Assembly (NCBI GenBank): GCA_021324435.1
Contig: JAJPIZ010000002.1
Location: forward strand, 39,750 to 103,749
Source: Anaerolineae bacterium
GTDB taxonomy: Bacteria > Chloroflexota > Anaerolineae > Anaerolineales > Villigracilaceae
Direction: 5' to 3'
Length of the DNA: 64,000 nucleotides
The notes beneath the pieces were generated by a model that saw nothing but the letters and a program-made list of their open reading frames with translations, searched no databases and had not been told where the DNA came from. A program made the translations under genes and the position numbers. This document shows positions 36,099 through 47,400 of the stretch, one piece after another. Numbering within the stretch: the stretch's first letter is position 1; every line of letters starts with the position of its first letter.

Positions 36099-38087
36099 AT
36101 GACTGACGACCTGACGACTCGCGCGATCAACACGCTGCGCTTCCTTTCTGCGGACGCCGTTCAACAAGCCAACTCGGGTCATCCCGGACTTCCAATGGGC
36201 GCGGCCGCAATGGCCTTTACCTTGTGGACGCGTCATCTGCGTTTCAATCCGCGCAATCCGCGTTGGCCGGGGCGCGACCGTTTTATTCTCTCAGGCGGTC
36301 ACGGCTCGATGCTGCTGTATTCGCTTTTACATCTCACCGGCTACGATTTATCCCTCGATGAAATCAAGCATTTTCGTCAATGGGGGAGCAAGACCCCCGG
36401 CCATCCTGAATATGGATTGACTCCGGGCGTGGAGACCACCACAGGGCCCCTCGGTCAGGGATTTGCCACGGGCGTAGGCATGGCGATTGCGCAGGCGCAC
36501 TTGATCGCGGAATTCGGTCCTGAATTATTCGATCATCATATTTACGCCATCGTCACGGACGGCGATTTGATGGAAGGCGTCGCTTCGGAGGCCGCGTCTT
36601 TGGCGGGCCATCTCCAGTTGGGGCGTTTGATTTATCTTTATGACGACAATCGCATTTCGATTGACGGCTCCACCGATTTGGCGTTCACGGAGGATCGTGC
36701 GGCGCGTTTTGCCGCGTACGGCTGGCATGTCAACAAAATCGAAGACGGCAACAACATTGACGCGGTGGATGCCGCTATTCAAGCCGCCAAGATACATCCA
36801 CAACCGTCTTTGATCGTTTGCCGCACACATATTGGATTTGGCGCGCCGCATAAACAGGATACGGCCAAGGCGCACGGGGAGCCGCTTGGCGACGAGGAAT
36901 TGAACGCCGCCAAGCAAAATCTGGGCTGGCCGGTCGAGCCGCGGTTTTACATCCCTGAAGATGTGCTTGCGTTCTATCGCGAATCCGTGGGCCGCGGAGA
37001 AAAATTGGAAGAGAAATGGAATGAAAAGCTCGCTGAGTATAAACAGGCCAATCCCGAAAGAGGCGCGGAACTTGAACGACGGTTGAAAGGCAAGTTGCCC
37101 GATGATTGGGAATCGGCCCTGCCCGTCTTTCCTGCGGATGCAAAAGGCATGGCGACGCGCGCTTCCTCCGGCAAAGTGTTGAGCGCGTTGTCTTCCAAAC
37201 TTCCCGAGCTCATCGGCGGCTCGGCTGATCTGACTCCGTCGAACAACACAAAGTTCGATGGCGCGACTGATTTCCAAAAAGAAAATCCGCAGGGGCGATA
37301 TCTCCATTTTGGCGTGCGCGAGCACGGCATGGGCGCCGCGCTGAACGGCATGAATTTGTATGGCGGTCTGATTGCTTACGGTGGCACATTTCTCATCTTC
37401 TCCGATTATATGAAGCCCGCCATTCGTATCGCGGCCATATCACATATCCCTTCCATTTTCGTTTTTACTCATGACAGCGTCGGTCTCGGCGAAGACGGCC
37501 CGACGCATCAGCCGATTGAACATCTCGCCGCGTTACGCGCCGTTCCAAACTTGACCCTGATCCGTCCCGCGGATGCAAACGAGGTGACCGAAGCCTGGAA
37601 ATTTGCCATCTCCCATCGCGACGGTCCGACGGCCCTCGCGTTGACCCGGCAAAATCTGCCAACCTTTGATCGTTCCGTCACCGCGCCCGCCAGCGAATTG
37701 ATCCGCGGGGCGTACGTCCTGGCCTCGTTTGGCAAGAAGAAACCCGATGTAATTTTGATGGCTTCAGGCTCGGAAGTTTATTTGATTTATGAAGCCGCGA
37801 AGAAACTTCATGAAGAAGGCGTTAGCGTGCGCGTGGTTTCATTCCCGTCGTGGGCGTTGTTCGAGAAACAGGACGAGGCCTATCGTGAGTCCGTTTTGCC
37901 GGGCAGAGTCAAGGCGCGAGTCGCCGTCGAGGCGGCGGCCAGCCTCGGCTGGGAACGATACGTTGGTTCATCGGGCAGGATCATCGCTATTGATCGCTAC
38001 GGCGCGTCCGCACCGGGCAAGGTCATCTTTGAAAATCTTGGATTTACCGTTGAAAACGTGGTCGCACAGACAAAGGTGTTGCTGTGA
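36099..38087 (+). CDS. tkt: Transketolase
   Basis: A 662-residue full-length transketolase. It has the N-terminal [17 protein letters not shown], the TPP motif [21 protein letters not shown], the pyrimidine domain [15 protein letters not shown] and [19 protein letters not shown]. It transfers two-carbon units in the non-oxidative pentose phosphate pathway or a Calvin-type cycle. GGAGG lies four bases before ATG 36099. It is first in the operon tkt-rpiB-tal/pgi. Confidence 0.97.
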   Translation: MTDDLTTRAINTLRFLSADAVQQANSGHPGLPMGAAAMAFTLWTRHLRFNPRNPRWPGRDRFILSGGHGSMLLYSLLHLTGYDLSLDEIKHFRQWGSKTPGHPEYGLTPGVETTTGPLGQGFATGVGMAIAQAHLIAEFGPELFDHHIYAIVTDGDLMEGVASEAASLAGHLQLGRLIYLYDDNRISIDGSTDLAFTEDRAARFAAYGWHVNKIEDGNNIDAVDAAIQAAKIHPQPSLIVCRTHIGFGAPHKQDTAKAHGEPLGDEELNAAKQNLGWPVEPRFYIPEDVLAFYRESVGRGEKLEEKWNEKLAEYKQANPERGAELERRLKGKLPDDWESALPVFPADAKGMATRASSGKVLSALSSKLPELIGGSADLTPSNNTKFDGATDFQKENPQGRYLHFGVREHGMGAALNGMNLYGGLIAYGGTFLIFSDYMKPAIRIAAISHIPSIFVFTHDSVGLGEDGPTHQPIEHLAALRAVPNLTLIRPADANEVTEAWKFAISHRDGPTALALTRQNLPTFDRSVTAPASELIRGAYVLASFGKKKPDVILMASGSEVYLIYEAAKKLHEEGVSVRVVSFPSWALFEKQDEAYRESVLPGRVKARVAVEAAASLGWERYVGSSGRIIAIDRYGASAPGKVIFENLGFTVENVVAQTKVLL

Positions 38088-38551
38088 AAGTCGCCGTTGG
38101 ATTTGACCATGCGGGTTTCCCGCTGAAGAGTGTTGTGTTGAGCGCCGTTCAGGCCGCGGGGCATGAAGCCATTGATCTTGGCACGTACAACGCTGACCCC
38201 GTGGATTTTCCCGATTACGCGGAGAAGGTCGGGCGCGCCATTCAAAGCGGCCAGGCCGAGCGCGGTGTTCTGGTCTGCGGATCGGGCGTGGGCGCGTGCA
38301 TTGCCGCGAACAAGATGAAAGGCGTGTATGCTTCGATCTGCCACGATACCTATTCCGCCGCGCAGGGCGTTCAACATGACGACATGAACGTGCTGTGCAT
38401 CGGTGGCCGCGTGGTTGGACCTGAATTGGCAAAGGCATTAGTTGTGGCTTTCCTTGGCGCACATTACATTGGTCATGAACCCGGCGGCGAAAGACTCGCC
38501 CGTCGAGTCGGTAAAATTCATAAAATGGAAAATGGCGAATCAGTTTTATAA
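38084..38551 (+). CDS. rpiB: Ribose-5-phosphate isomerase B
   Basis: A 155-residue RpiB/LacAB-family enzyme ([46 protein letters not shown]). It interconverts ribose-5-P and ribulose-5-P. The GTG start overlaps the tkt stop (GTGA), showing translational coupling. The usual active-site Cys is present in LVCGSGVG. Confidence 0.95.
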   Translation: MKVAVGFDHAGFPLKSVVLSAVQAAGHEAIDLGTYNADPVDFPDYAEKVGRAIQSGQAERGVLVCGSGVGACIAANKMKGVYASICHDTYSAAQGVQHDDMNVLCIGGRVVGPELAKALVVAFLGAHYIGHEPGGERLARRVGKIHKMENGESVL

Positions 38552-38562
38552 ATGAGGTCTAC

Positions 38563-41253
38563 ATGACATCCATTATTCAAAAGTTAACAGCCCTCGGCCA
38601 GTCCCTCTGGCTCGACAACATCCAGCGCCGTCAGTTAGAGAACGGTGAACTCAAAGCCCTGATCGAACGCGGCGACATCCGCGGCATGACCTCCAACCCC
38701 ACCATCTTCAGCAACGCGATTTCAAAATCGAATGATTATGACTCGGCGTTGATTCCGCTGGCCTGGGCAGGCTGGGACGCGGAAAAAATCTTTTGGGAAC
38801 TGGTGGTCGAAGATATCAAAGAAGCCTGCCGTCAATTTCTTCCTCTCTATGAAGAATCGAATGGTGGCGATGGTTTTGTGAGCATCGAGGTCAGCCCCTA
38901 TCTGGCAAACGACACGGAGGCCACACTCGCGCAAGCGGAACAACTCTGGGCGCGCGTCGCGAAGCCGAATCTAATGGTCAAAATTCCTGCCACGCAAGCC
39001 GGTATCCCGGCCATCCGCCGGGCTATTGCCGCGGGAGTCAACATCAACATCACGTTGATCTTTTCGCTGGCGCGTTACGCAGAAGTGATGGAAGCGTATC
39101 TGAGCGGCCTCGAGGAGCGTGTCGCCGCGGGTCATCCCATCCAGCACATCGCATCGGTTGCCTCGTTCTTCGTTTCTCGCGTGGACACGAAGATTGATCC
39201 TAAACTTCCCGAAAACTCTCCGCTGCGCGGTCGAGCCGCGATTGCCAATGCCAAACTCGCCTACGAAGAATTTCAAAAAACGTTTTCCGGCGAGCTCTGG
39301 GAAAAACTCAAGGCGCAGGGCGCGCGTCTTCAACGTCCGCTGTGGGCATCCACAAGCACCAAAAATCCTGCGTATCCCGATACCCTCTATGTAGATAATC
39401 TTGTGGGCGCGCACACAGTCAACACGCTTCCGCCGCAAACGCTCGATGCCGTGCGCGATCATGCGAAGGCTGCGATCACGATCACACAGGATGTTGACGA
39501 GTCCCGCGAAGTAATTGCTCAACTCGCGGCTGCTGGAATTTCAATGGATGTTGTGACTCAGGAATTGGAAGAAGAAGGTGTGAAGACTTTTGCCGACTCT
39601 GTCACGGCATTGCTGAAGACCATTGATGAAAGACGAAAGAACGCCGCCTCTTCGCTTGGACCTTTAGCGGATTCCGTTTCAAAGACCATCGCCCAGCTCG
39701 AAGCGGATTCCGTTCCCGCGCGTCTTTGGTCGCATGATCCCACTTTGTGGACGACCGATCCTGCAGGCCAGAACGAAGTGACCATGCGCATGGGCTGGCT
39801 GGATTCTCCTGAAAAAGCCCGCGCACTCGTGCCTGTTTATCAATCCTTTGCTGAAGAAATTTCCAAAGCCAACATTGGCCGCGTCCTTGTGCTTGGGATG
39901 GGCGGGTCGTCATTGACTGCCGAAGTAGTCAGTTCGCTGTTTGCTGATGCTAAAATTGAATTGCCGACTTGTCTCTCTATCTTGGATTCAACCCACCCCG
40001 CGCAAGTTGCGAAAGCCGCAGAAGATTACCCGCCGAGCCAGAGCCTTTATATCGTTGCCAGCAAATCGGGCGGCACGGCGGAGGTCAGCGCGGCGTTCGA
40101 TTATTTCTGGAAACTCAGCAAAGGGGATGGCTCGCGCTTCATTGCCATCACGGACCAGGGTACGTCGCTTGAAAAACTGGCGCGTGAACGCGGCTTCCGA
40201 AAAATTTTCTCTGCCGATGAAACAGTTGGCGGGCGTTACTCCGCGTTGACCGATTTCGGCCTGGTTCCGGCCGCGTTGCTCGGCGTGGATTTGAATCATC
40301 TGCTCGACCGCGCGGATTGGATGAAACGTCAATGCACACGGGATGTGCCCGCGGCGCGTAATCCGGGTTTGGCGCTGGGAGCCGTCATTGGCGCATCCGC
40401 TCTGGCGGGCCGCGACAAGTTGACGGTCCTGGCCGATGCGCCTTTGTCCGCGCTGGCAGGCTGGATCGAACAAATCATCGCCGAGTCGAGCGGAAAGAGC
40501 GGCAAAGGAATCCTGCCTGTTCCGCTTGAGCCGCTGGATCATCCTGAAGTCTATGGAAATGATCGCATCTTTGTTTATCTGAAGCAGACCGGAGAACTTG
40601 AAAATGGTATCGCCGCTTTGCGCGCCGCCGGTCATCCTGTGATTGAGTTTCCGATTGCAACTCCATACGACGCGGCCGCGGAATTTTATCGCTGGGAGAT
40701 TGCCACTGCGGTGGCGTGTCACATCATCGGCGTTAACGCTTTTGATCAGCCGGATGTTCAAGATAGCAAGGATCGCACGAAGGCCAAGATCGCGGAATAC
40801 AAGTCAAGCGGGAAATTGGTGGAGAGTGATCCTGGAATTGGGATTCGGGAACTGGCAAGGGTATCTGATTTTCTAAAACAAGCAAAGGCTGGAGATTACG
40901 TCGCGATCAATGCTTATTTACCGCGGACGAAAGAAACGGCAGGCGAATTGCAAAGACTGCGCGTGGCCATCCGCGAGAAGACGAGATGCGCGGTGACGGC
41001 CGGCTTTGGTCCGCGCTTCCAGCATTCCACCGGTCAATTCCACAAAGGTGGACCGAATACAGGGTTGTTCATTCAGATTATTGTGGACGTTGATAAGGAT
41101 GTGCAAATTCCAAACGAAGACATGACGTTTGGCGCTTTGATCCGAGCACAGGCGCTTGGCGATTATGAAACGCTTGTTGCGCGCGGGCGGCGAGTAATTC
41201 GCGTTCATTTGGCTGACATAAGTTCACTCAGGGCTTTGGTTGAAGCGTTTTGA
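38563..41253 (+). CDS. tal-pgi: Bifunctional transaldolase / glucose-6-phosphate isomerase
   Basis: An 896-residue fusion. Residues 1-365 are a transaldolase ([22 protein letters not shown], Schiff-base Lys in [11 protein letters not shown]). Residues 390-896 are a phosphoglucose isomerase ([39 protein letters not shown]). The fusion links the pentose phosphate pathway with glycolysis and is known from several phyla. It is third in the operon, 11 bp after rpiB. Confidence 0.96.
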   Translation: MTSIIQKLTALGQSLWLDNIQRRQLENGELKALIERGDIRGMTSNPTIFSNAISKSNDYDSALIPLAWAGWDAEKIFWELVVEDIKEACRQFLPLYEESNGGDGFVSIEVSPYLANDTEATLAQAEQLWARVAKPNLMVKIPATQAGIPAIRRAIAAGVNINITLIFSLARYAEVMEAYLSGLEERVAAGHPIQHIASVASFFVSRVDTKIDPKLPENSPLRGRAAIANAKLAYEEFQKTFSGELWEKLKAQGARLQRPLWASTSTKNPAYPDTLYVDNLVGAHTVNTLPPQTLDAVRDHAKAAITITQDVDESREVIAQLAAAGISMDVVTQELEEEGVKTFADSVTALLKTIDERRKNAASSLGPLADSVSKTIAQLEADSVPARLWSHDPTLWTTDPAGQNEVTMRMGWLDSPEKARALVPVYQSFAEEISKANIGRVLVLGMGGSSLTAEVVSSLFADAKIELPTCLSILDSTHPAQVAKAAEDYPPSQSLYIVASKSGGTAEVSAAFDYFWKLSKGDGSRFIAITDQGTSLEKLARERGFRKIFSADETVGGRYSALTDFGLVPAALLGVDLNHLLDRADWMKRQCTRDVPAARNPGLALGAVIGASALAGRDKLTVLADAPLSALAGWIEQIIAESSGKSGKGILPVPLEPLDHPEVYGNDRIFVYLKQTGELENGIAALRAAGHPVIEFPIATPYDAAAEFYRWEIATAVACHIIGVNAFDQPDVQDSKDRTKAKIAEYKSSGKLVESDPGIGIRELARVSDFLKQAKAGDYVAINAYLPRTKETAGELQRLRVAIREKTRCAVTAGFGPRFQHSTGQFHKGGPNTGLFIQIIVDVDKDVQIPNEDMTFGALIRAQALGDYETLVARGRRVIRVHLADISSLRALVEAF

Positions 41254-41290
41254 ACTGTACTATACTTGACGCAAACCAAGGAGAGTTGGT

Positions 41291-41521
41291 ATGTTGAACG
41301 TTCAGGAGCACATTGTGCGAATCCATCTTGAGAAGTTGCCTGAAGGTTTATATCTAGCGACTTCTGATGATGTGCAGGGACTGGTTGCTCAAGGACGGAC
41401 AATAGCGGAAACTTTGGAAATTGCCCGTGACGTAGCCCGCAAATTATTGGAAGCACAGGGCAATGTCAATCTTCCGCAAGTCGGCGAAAGTTTCGATTAC
41501 CAATTGATCGTTGAAGGATAA
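41291..41521 (+). CDS. hicB: HicB-like antitoxin
   Basis: A 76-residue protein with a degenerate-RNase-H HicB fold (IVRIHLEKLPEGLYLATSDDV, GLVAQGRTIAETLEIARDVARKLL). It carries no extra DNA-binding domain. AAGGAG precedes the ATG, and a TATACT (41261-41266) suggests a promoter just after tal-pgi. It is paired with hicA 2 bp downstream; the antitoxin-first order is the reverse of the classical hicAB order. Confidence 0.85.
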   Translation: MLNVQEHIVRIHLEKLPEGLYLATSDDVQGLVAQGRTIAETLEIARDVARKLLEAQGNVNLPQVGESFDYQLIVEG

Positions 41522-41523
41522 GG

Positions 41524-41751
41524 ATGGGAAGGCTCTCCGATTTTCGCTATCGGCAGATCATCAAAAAACTCAAAGCTTTTGGCTTTGAGTTTTTTCGTCA
41601 CGCCGCGGAGAGTCATGAAATCTGGCATAATCCAACAACTGGCCGATTTACGACTATTCCCAATCATCCCGGCGACATGCCTGAAGGCGCTCTGCGCGCC
41701 ATACTAAAGCAGGCCGGGATTACGCCAGATGATTTTCTGGAGAAGAAGTAA
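41524..41751 (+). CDS. hicA: HicA-like mRNA interferase toxin
   Basis: A 75-residue dsRBD-fold HicA/YcfA-like protein (IIKKLKAFGFEFFRHAAESHEIWHNPTTGRFTTIPNHPGD reads through the family core). The catalytic His lies in the SHEIW segment, matching the usual GSHxxW with AESHEIW. It cleaves mRNA when free of HicB. Its stop codon is directly followed by the ATG of the next gene. Confidence 0.87.
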   Translation: MGRLSDFRYRQIIKKLKAFGFEFFRHAAESHEIWHNPTTGRFTTIPNHPGDMPEGALRAILKQAGITPDDFLEKK

Positions 41752-42087
41752 ATGACTACCTTATCTCAACAGAAATGTGTTGCCTGCCGCGGCACCGAAC
41801 CAATCTTGACCGATGCACAGATTGCTGAACTGCAACCGCAGATTCCAGAGTGGCAGGTCAAAGAAGTAGGCGGCATGAAGCGACTTGAACGCGTCTTCAA
41901 GTTCAAGAATTTCGCGGAGGCGCTTTCATTTACGAATAAAGTTGGCGAAATTGCGGAGCAGGAGGATCACCATCCCTTGATTATTACGGAGTGGGGGAGA
42001 GTCACTATTAACTGGTGGACGCACAAGATCGGCGGCCTGCATCAGAACGATTTCATCATGGCCGCCAAAACCGATAAGTTGTTGTAA
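41752..42087 (+). CDS. phhB: Pterin-4a-carbinolamine dehydratase
   Basis: A 111-residue PCD with the core EIAEQEDHHPLIITEWGRVTINWWTH (conserved HHP and W residues). It regenerates dihydropterin after each hydroxylase turnover. The N-terminal CVACRG adds two Cys not needed for activity. It abuts hicA with no gap, so it is probably in one transcript with the toxin-antitoxin pair. It is a likely partner of the hydroxylase at 31777. Confidence 0.93.
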   Translation: MTTLSQQKCVACRGTEPILTDAQIAELQPQIPEWQVKEVGGMKRLERVFKFKNFAEALSFTNKVGEIAEQEDHHPLIITEWGRVTINWWTHKIGGLHQNDFIMAAKTDKLL

Positions 42088-42119
42088 AAAGGAGAGGACC
42101 TTTGGGCTGTCTCCTTTTT
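42086..42119 (+). terminator. Terminator after the PCD gene
   Basis: AAAAAGGAGA and TCTCCTTTTT form a perfect 10-bp stem, ending in T5. Confidence 0.88.
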
Positions 42120-42211
42120 CTTTTGGAACTATAAACAATTCTTTATGTCGACATGAGTTATCTCTGTGTCGAATTCAATGTTACTTCTGTAGCCAGATCA
42201 AGACCCAGCGC

Positions 42212-42382
42212 TCATCCGTGGCAGATCGTCGCCGCGGGAGATGTGTCAGTTGGCACACGAGTTGGAGTCGCCGATGGGGCAGTACAGCCGACTGACATCA
42301 GCATTACACTGAGCCCCAGGGTTGCAATCAGGATTTGTTTGCTGGCTTGTGTTGCCAATATTCGAAATGCTGTTGAATTCAT
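42212..42382 (-). CDS. Small putative lipoprotein, possibly truncated
   Basis: A 56-codon frame with GAGGAG before the ATG. It begins with a hydrophobic signal-like stretch (ILIATLGLSVMLMSVGC) that ends at a Cys in a weak lipobox (SVGC), then a Thr/Pro-rich linker (TAPSATPTRVPTDTSP) typical of lipoproteins. It stops after only 27 further residues, so it may be a decayed longer lipoprotein or a small surface peptide. The rest of the 42120-42475 gap holds nothing recognisable. Confidence 0.45.
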   Translation of the reverse strand: MNSTAFRILATQASKQILIATLGLSVMLMSVGCTAPSATPTRVPTDTSPAATICHG

Positions 42383-42475
42383 TTTTCTCCTCGGTCCGAT
42401 TTTTACATCATCGCTGTGGCAATTTACGGTGGTGGTCTGGAAATAAGCGATGACAGCCTACAAAACCGCCATGTA

Positions 42476-44050
42476 TCACTTCGACTTAGCCATTGCCGCT
42501 TTATTTTTCTTGAACGCCTTCTTATTCATTTCATTGTGGACTTTCAAGGCCCAACCGTGGTTCGACAGCCAGCCGAGACTTTTGCTGGAGAACACGTCGA
42601 GTCCTGTTGGCTGATTAGGCAATGGCAAGACGGAGCAAAAATCCACTTCGCGGTTATCAATTTGGAAAATATAGGGACCGAGTTGTTCAATGGATGGTGA
42701 GGCTTTGAGAAAGTCCTGCAGTTGCCGGCGCTCCGATTTCGTGAGCCATTGAGGCAGATCTGAAGTCGCTTTGAAATTGCAGATCAAAGCCCAGTCTTGT
42801 AACAGTGACTTTTGCTCCGGCGAAAGTGAGCATTCGACCGAACGGAAGTAGGCTACATCTGGATCAATTTGAACGAGCGGATTCAGCCAGAAACGATTCA
42901 GTGTAGTGCGGATCGCGTTTTTTGTGGAAGGCGTTGTTGGGTTGTACAGCAACACAGCGTCCCGATGATCTTCCCAAAAACCTGCTACGTCCGGGCCGAC
43001 ACGCAGGGCGTCACACAGACCCAGCGATGGGATGATCGGCGCGCCACAGGCAAGGAAATATGCGTCATTCCCCATGGCTTCTCGCATGACCTTCATTGCC
43101 AGGCGGTGGGCGGCTTCGCGCGGTATGTCCTGATGACGTTTGCCGGGGAGCGCGCCGCCGTAGAGGAAGTCGAGTTTGAGATAGTCAAATCCCCACGCGC
43201 GGACTTGTTTCATCAGTTTGGCGAGCCATTCAATTACAGCAGGATGAGTTGTATCGAGCGCGTAGAGTTGTTCGCCCCAATTGTGTCCGGCAGAGACAAA
43301 TCTTCCGCGCGCGTCGCGCAGGAACCAATCGGCATGTTCGCGAAAGAGTTTCGATGATTTGACTGCGATCAAGGGCGCCAGCCACAAACCGGCTTTGCGG
43401 CCCGTTGACTTGATTTTGTCTGCCAGCGCGGTCATGCCCGATGGAAATTTGGAGTTGGCCTCCCACTCGCCGATTGAGATTTGCCAGCCGTCATCCACTT
43501 GGAGGACATCAAAGGGAAGATCGCCGAGATCGTCAAAGACTTGGAAGAGCAATGGTTCATCAATAGCCGTGTAGAGGCTGTACCACGAGCACCAAATGCG
43601 CGGCGCAGGCTTGTTTGTTTTCGTTCCAAATCGTTTACCCAGTTCAACTGCATATTTTGAAAAGACTGCGGCTTCATCTCCATGCGCTATGAACCATTCT
43701 CCATCGCCCGATTCGTATTTGCCCTCGAGTTGGCCCCCCTTCAGAAAAACATGCGTGTCTAATCCAAGTGAGCCGAGAAGCAGGACTTTGCCGCTTTCCA
43801 TTTCAACTGCGCCGACCCAGGAACTGTGCGGGCGCGTCTCTTTGGCGTAGACCGGGTCCACCTGCAGGGGGTGGAGAATATATGGCTTTTGGATCGGGAG
43901 CGGAGTCAAATCTGTCCACGCGGCGAGGGACCAGGATTGCCATCCGTGGCGGAAAAAACGTTTGGGAGGCCGCGGCAGGTTCACGGTCAGCAAAGAGGCG
44001 GTGAGGATTTGTTGCGCGGGTAGATGTTCGTTGAAGTCCACCATTGTCAT
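42476..44050 (-). CDS. GH36-like alpha-galactosidase (melibiase)
   Basis: A 524-residue clan GH-D glycosidase: CSWYSLYTAIDEPLL, FDVLQVDDGWQISIGEW, the nucleophile Asp in FDYLKLDFLYGG and the probable acid/base Asp in LRVGPDVAGFWED. It is shorter than typical GH36 (about 700 residues), with a reduced N-terminal beta-sandwich. No signal peptide is visible, so it is probably cytoplasmic. The start is ATG 44050 or 44044. It is monocistronic and divergent from the ileS leader. Confidence 0.88.
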   Translation of the reverse strand: MTMVDFNEHLPAQQILTASLLTVNLPRPPKRFFRHGWQSWSLAAWTDLTPLPIQKPYILHPLQVDPVYAKETRPHSSWVGAVEMESGKVLLLGSLGLDTHVFLKGGQLEGKYESGDGEWFIAHGDEAAVFSKYAVELGKRFGTKTNKPAPRIWCSWYSLYTAIDEPLLFQVFDDLGDLPFDVLQVDDGWQISIGEWEANSKFPSGMTALADKIKSTGRKAGLWLAPLIAVKSSKLFREHADWFLRDARGRFVSAGHNWGEQLYALDTTHPAVIEWLAKLMKQVRAWGFDYLKLDFLYGGALPGKRHQDIPREAAHRLAMKVMREAMGNDAYFLACGAPIIPSLGLCDALRVGPDVAGFWEDHRDAVLLYNPTTPSTKNAIRTTLNRFWLNPLVQIDPDVAYFRSVECSLSPEQKSLLQDWALICNFKATSDLPQWLTKSERRQLQDFLKASPSIEQLGPYIFQIDNREVDFCSVLPLPNQPTGLDVFSSKSLGWLSNHGWALKVHNEMNKKAFKKNKAAMAKSK

Positions 44051-44074
44051 GGGTGTATTATCCCGCGTATGTCG

Positions 44075-44103
44075 TTGACGGTCAAATTGAATTGTGGGAT
44101 AAT
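44075..44103 (+). promoter_or_regulatory. Promoter of the T-box/ileS transcript
   Basis: TTGACG (44075-44080), 17 bp, GATAAT (44098-44103), about 350 bp before ileS. Confidence 0.6.
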
Positions 44104-44109
44104 CGCCGA

Positions 44110-44395
44110 AACTTTATCATCCCGCGCAAGCGGGAAAAGGCTGTGATGGGAACGAGTACATCCGAGTCTCTGCCAGCGAATCTGGGAACGGTGAAAGCCA
44201 GATCAGAAGAGCGGATGGAAAATCATCCCGGAGCTGCAATCTGAAATTCTAGAAAAGTAAGAAAGCCGCAGGCTCAGCGTTACGGAGTTAGAAGATGCGG
44301 AAACAAGTCTTCAATGGAGCGCCCAACTTTTGGGAAGCAGAGTGGTACCGCGTGAGCACAGCTCTCGTCTCTGATGTGAGGCGAGAATTTTTATT
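44110..44395 (+). ncRNA. T-box riboswitch leader (tRNA-Ile sensing) with terminator
   Basis: The leader holds the T-box core AGTGGTACCGCG (44341-44352), which base-pairs with the uncharged tRNA 3' end. A stem I with GATGGGAACGAGTA and AGAAGAGCGGATGG is present, and a candidate specifier ATC (44222-44224, in GGAAAATCATCCC) reads Ile. After the T-box, TCTCGTCTC (44363-44371) and GAGGCGAGA (44378-44386) form a terminator with a T5 tail. Uncharged tRNA-Ile should favour the antiterminator and switch on ileS. Transcriptional control is clear from the terminator. Confidence 0.93.
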
Positions 44396-44457
44396 TAATG
44401 CCGATATTCGATGAATTGATGGTCGAATAAAAACGAATGTCGAATTGTGGAGGCTGA

Positions 44458-47400
44458 ATGTTCAAACCAGTTTCATCGAAGCTCGACGTTCCCGCCATGG
44501 AAGAAGGCGTGTTGAACTTCTGGCAACGCGAGGGAATCTTCAAAAAGACCGTCGAGCAACGCAAAGGTAAACCTGAATATGTTTTTTATGAAGGCCCGCC
44601 GACGGCCAATGGCCGGCCCGGCGTGCATCACGTGTTGGCGCGCGCCTTCAAGGATATGTTTCCGCGCTACAAGATCATGCGCGGCTACCACGTCTCGCGG
44701 CGCGGCGGCTGGGACACACACGGCTTGCCGGTTGAAATCGAAGTTGAGAAAAAACACGGCTTTACCGGCAAGCAACAGATCGAGGAATATGGCATCGCCA
44801 AATTCAACGAGGAATGCCGCAAGTCCGCGTTTGAGTACATCCGCGATTGGGGCAGACTGACGGATCGCATCGGTTTTTGGGTTGATCTCGAAGACGCGTA
44901 TGTGACCTACACCAATGACTACATCGAGTCGGTCTGGTGGATTCTGAAATCGTTCTGGGAAAAGGATCTGCTGTATAAGGGTTATAAAGTTGTGCCGTAC
45001 TGCCCGCGTTGCGGTACGCCTCTTTCGGACCATGAAGTGGCTCTCGGTTACGACGAAGCGACCGACCCCTCGGTCTTTGTCCGTATGCCGCTGGTTGACA
45101 AAAAAGACACATCCCTGCTGGTATGGACGACGACTCCATGGACTTTGCCTGGCAATGTGGCTGTGGCCGCGCATCCCGATGTAGACTATGTGACGGTCGA
45201 ACGCGATAACAACGGCGCCAAAGAAAAGTTGATCCTTGCCAGGCCCCTGCTCGAAAAAGTTTTCAAAGGCGAAGAGGTCAAGGTTCTTGAGACCTTCAAG
45301 GGCAAGAAATTGAAAGGGATGAAATACCATCCGCTCTTCACGTTCGTTCCGCCTGACAAACCCGCGCACTTTGTGGTGCTTGGAGACTTCGTCACGACCG
45401 AAGATGGCACGGGCCTCGTACACATGGCGCCTGCCTTCGGCGCGGAAGACATGGATATGGCAAAGGAACATAATTTGCCGATTCTGATGACCGTCCTGCC
45501 GGATGGAACGTTCATCCCGGAGGTCAAGCCGTGGCGCGGCGTGTTTATCAAGGATGCCGATCCGCAAATTGTCGAAGACCTGCGCAAACGCGGGTTGCTG
45601 TTCCGAAAAGAAGATTACACACACACGTACCCGTTCTGCTGGCGGTGTCATACGCCGCTGATGTATTACGCGCGCGACTCGTACTACATCCGCACCAGCC
45701 AGTTCAAGGACAAACTGGTTTCCTTGAACAATACGATCAATTGGGTTCCGGAACACATCAAGGAAGGCCGCTTTGGCAATTGGCTCTCCAATAACATTGA
45801 CTGGGCATTAAGCCGCGAGCGCTATTGGGGCACGCCGCTTCCAGTTTGGGAATGCGAGGAGTGTAAGCACCGTGAGTGCATTGGCTCGGTCAAGGAATTA
45901 TCTGAGAAAGTCGGGCGCGACTTGACGGACCTTGACCTGCATCGCCCCTATGTGGACGAGATCCAATATCCGTGTTCTGAATGTAACGGGCGAATGAACC
46001 GCGTCAAGGATTTGATTGACGTGTGGTTTGACTCAGGCTCGATGCCGTACGCGCAATGGCATTATCCATTTGAGAACAAGGAAAAATTCGAGTCGCAATT
46101 CCCCGCTGATTACATCTGTGAAGCCGTGGATCAGACGCGCGGCTGGTTCTATTCTTTGCACGCCATCAGCACTTTGCTCATGGACTCCGTTTCGTATAAA
46201 AACGTCATCTGCCTCGGCTTGATCCTGGATGGCGAGGGGAAGAAGATGTCGAAGAGCCTCGGCAACATCGTTGACCCGTGGGACGTGATCAAGGCGGATG
46301 GCGCGGACGCGTTCCGCTGGTATTTGTACACCGCTACGCCACCCGGCAATGAACGTCGTTTCTCGGTGGACTTGGTCGGCGAGGTGATTCGAAACTTCAC
46401 GCTGACGTTGTGGAATGTGTATTCGTTCTTTGTGACATATGCCAACTTGGACAATCCACAACTCACCGACAAGCGCGTATACAGCGAGAATGTCCTGGAT
46501 CGCTGGTTGCTCTCGGAATTGCACGCGCTCGTCCGCGACGTGACCAGCGCGTACGAGACATACGATGTGACCGGCGCAACGCGCCCGATTGAAGCCTTTG
46601 TGGAAAAACTATCTACCTGGTATCTGCGCCGTTCGCGCCGCCGCTTTTGGAAATCTGGAGCGGACGCGGATAAACAAGCCGCGTACGGAACGCTCTACAC
46701 CGCGCTGGTCACGCTTTCCAAGTTGATTGCGCCTGCCATGCCGTTCCTTGCTGACGAGCTTTATCAGAATCTGGTCCGCTCGGTGGATCAGTTCGCGGTT
46801 GAGTCGGTGCATCTCGCGGAATGGCCGAAATATGATGAGGCGCTGATTGACGAAGCCCTTAACCGTGACATGGAATTAGTGATGAAGTTGGTCTCGCTTG
46901 GGCACCAAGCGCGGCAAAAGGCCAATCGAAAAGTGCGCCAGCCGCTCAAAGAAGTTGCCTTCTCGCTGGGCAACGTGTCGGAGCGTAAAGCGGTTGAGAC
47001 GTTTGCGGATTTGATCGAAGATGAACTCAATGTCAAGACTGTTCGTTTGCTTGATACTGCCACCGAGGCCGTTTCGCATTCTGTCAAGCCACTGCCCAAA
47101 CAACTCGGCCAAAAATATGGAAATAAATTTCCCGCGCTTCAAAAAGCGATCCTTTCCATGAATGCCGAGGAAGTGGCGCAAGCGCTCGCGAAAAACGGAT
47201 CGGTCAAGGTCAATGCAGATGGTCAGGTATATGATATTTTGCCCGATGAAGTCGAGGTCAAGGCGCAGGCCAAAGAGGGTTTTGCGGTCGCGGAGGAAGG
47301 TGCGTATGTCGCCGCGCTCGTCACCGAACTCACACCCGAACTCGTGCAAGAGGGTTTGGCGCGCGAGTTCGTCCGACGCGTGCAGGATTTGCGCAAGAGC

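Noticed and set aside
42153..42446. A 97-codon plus-strand frame after the PCD gene
   Set aside because: It has no ribosome site or known motif and overlaps the better-supported small lipoprotein frame on the other strand.
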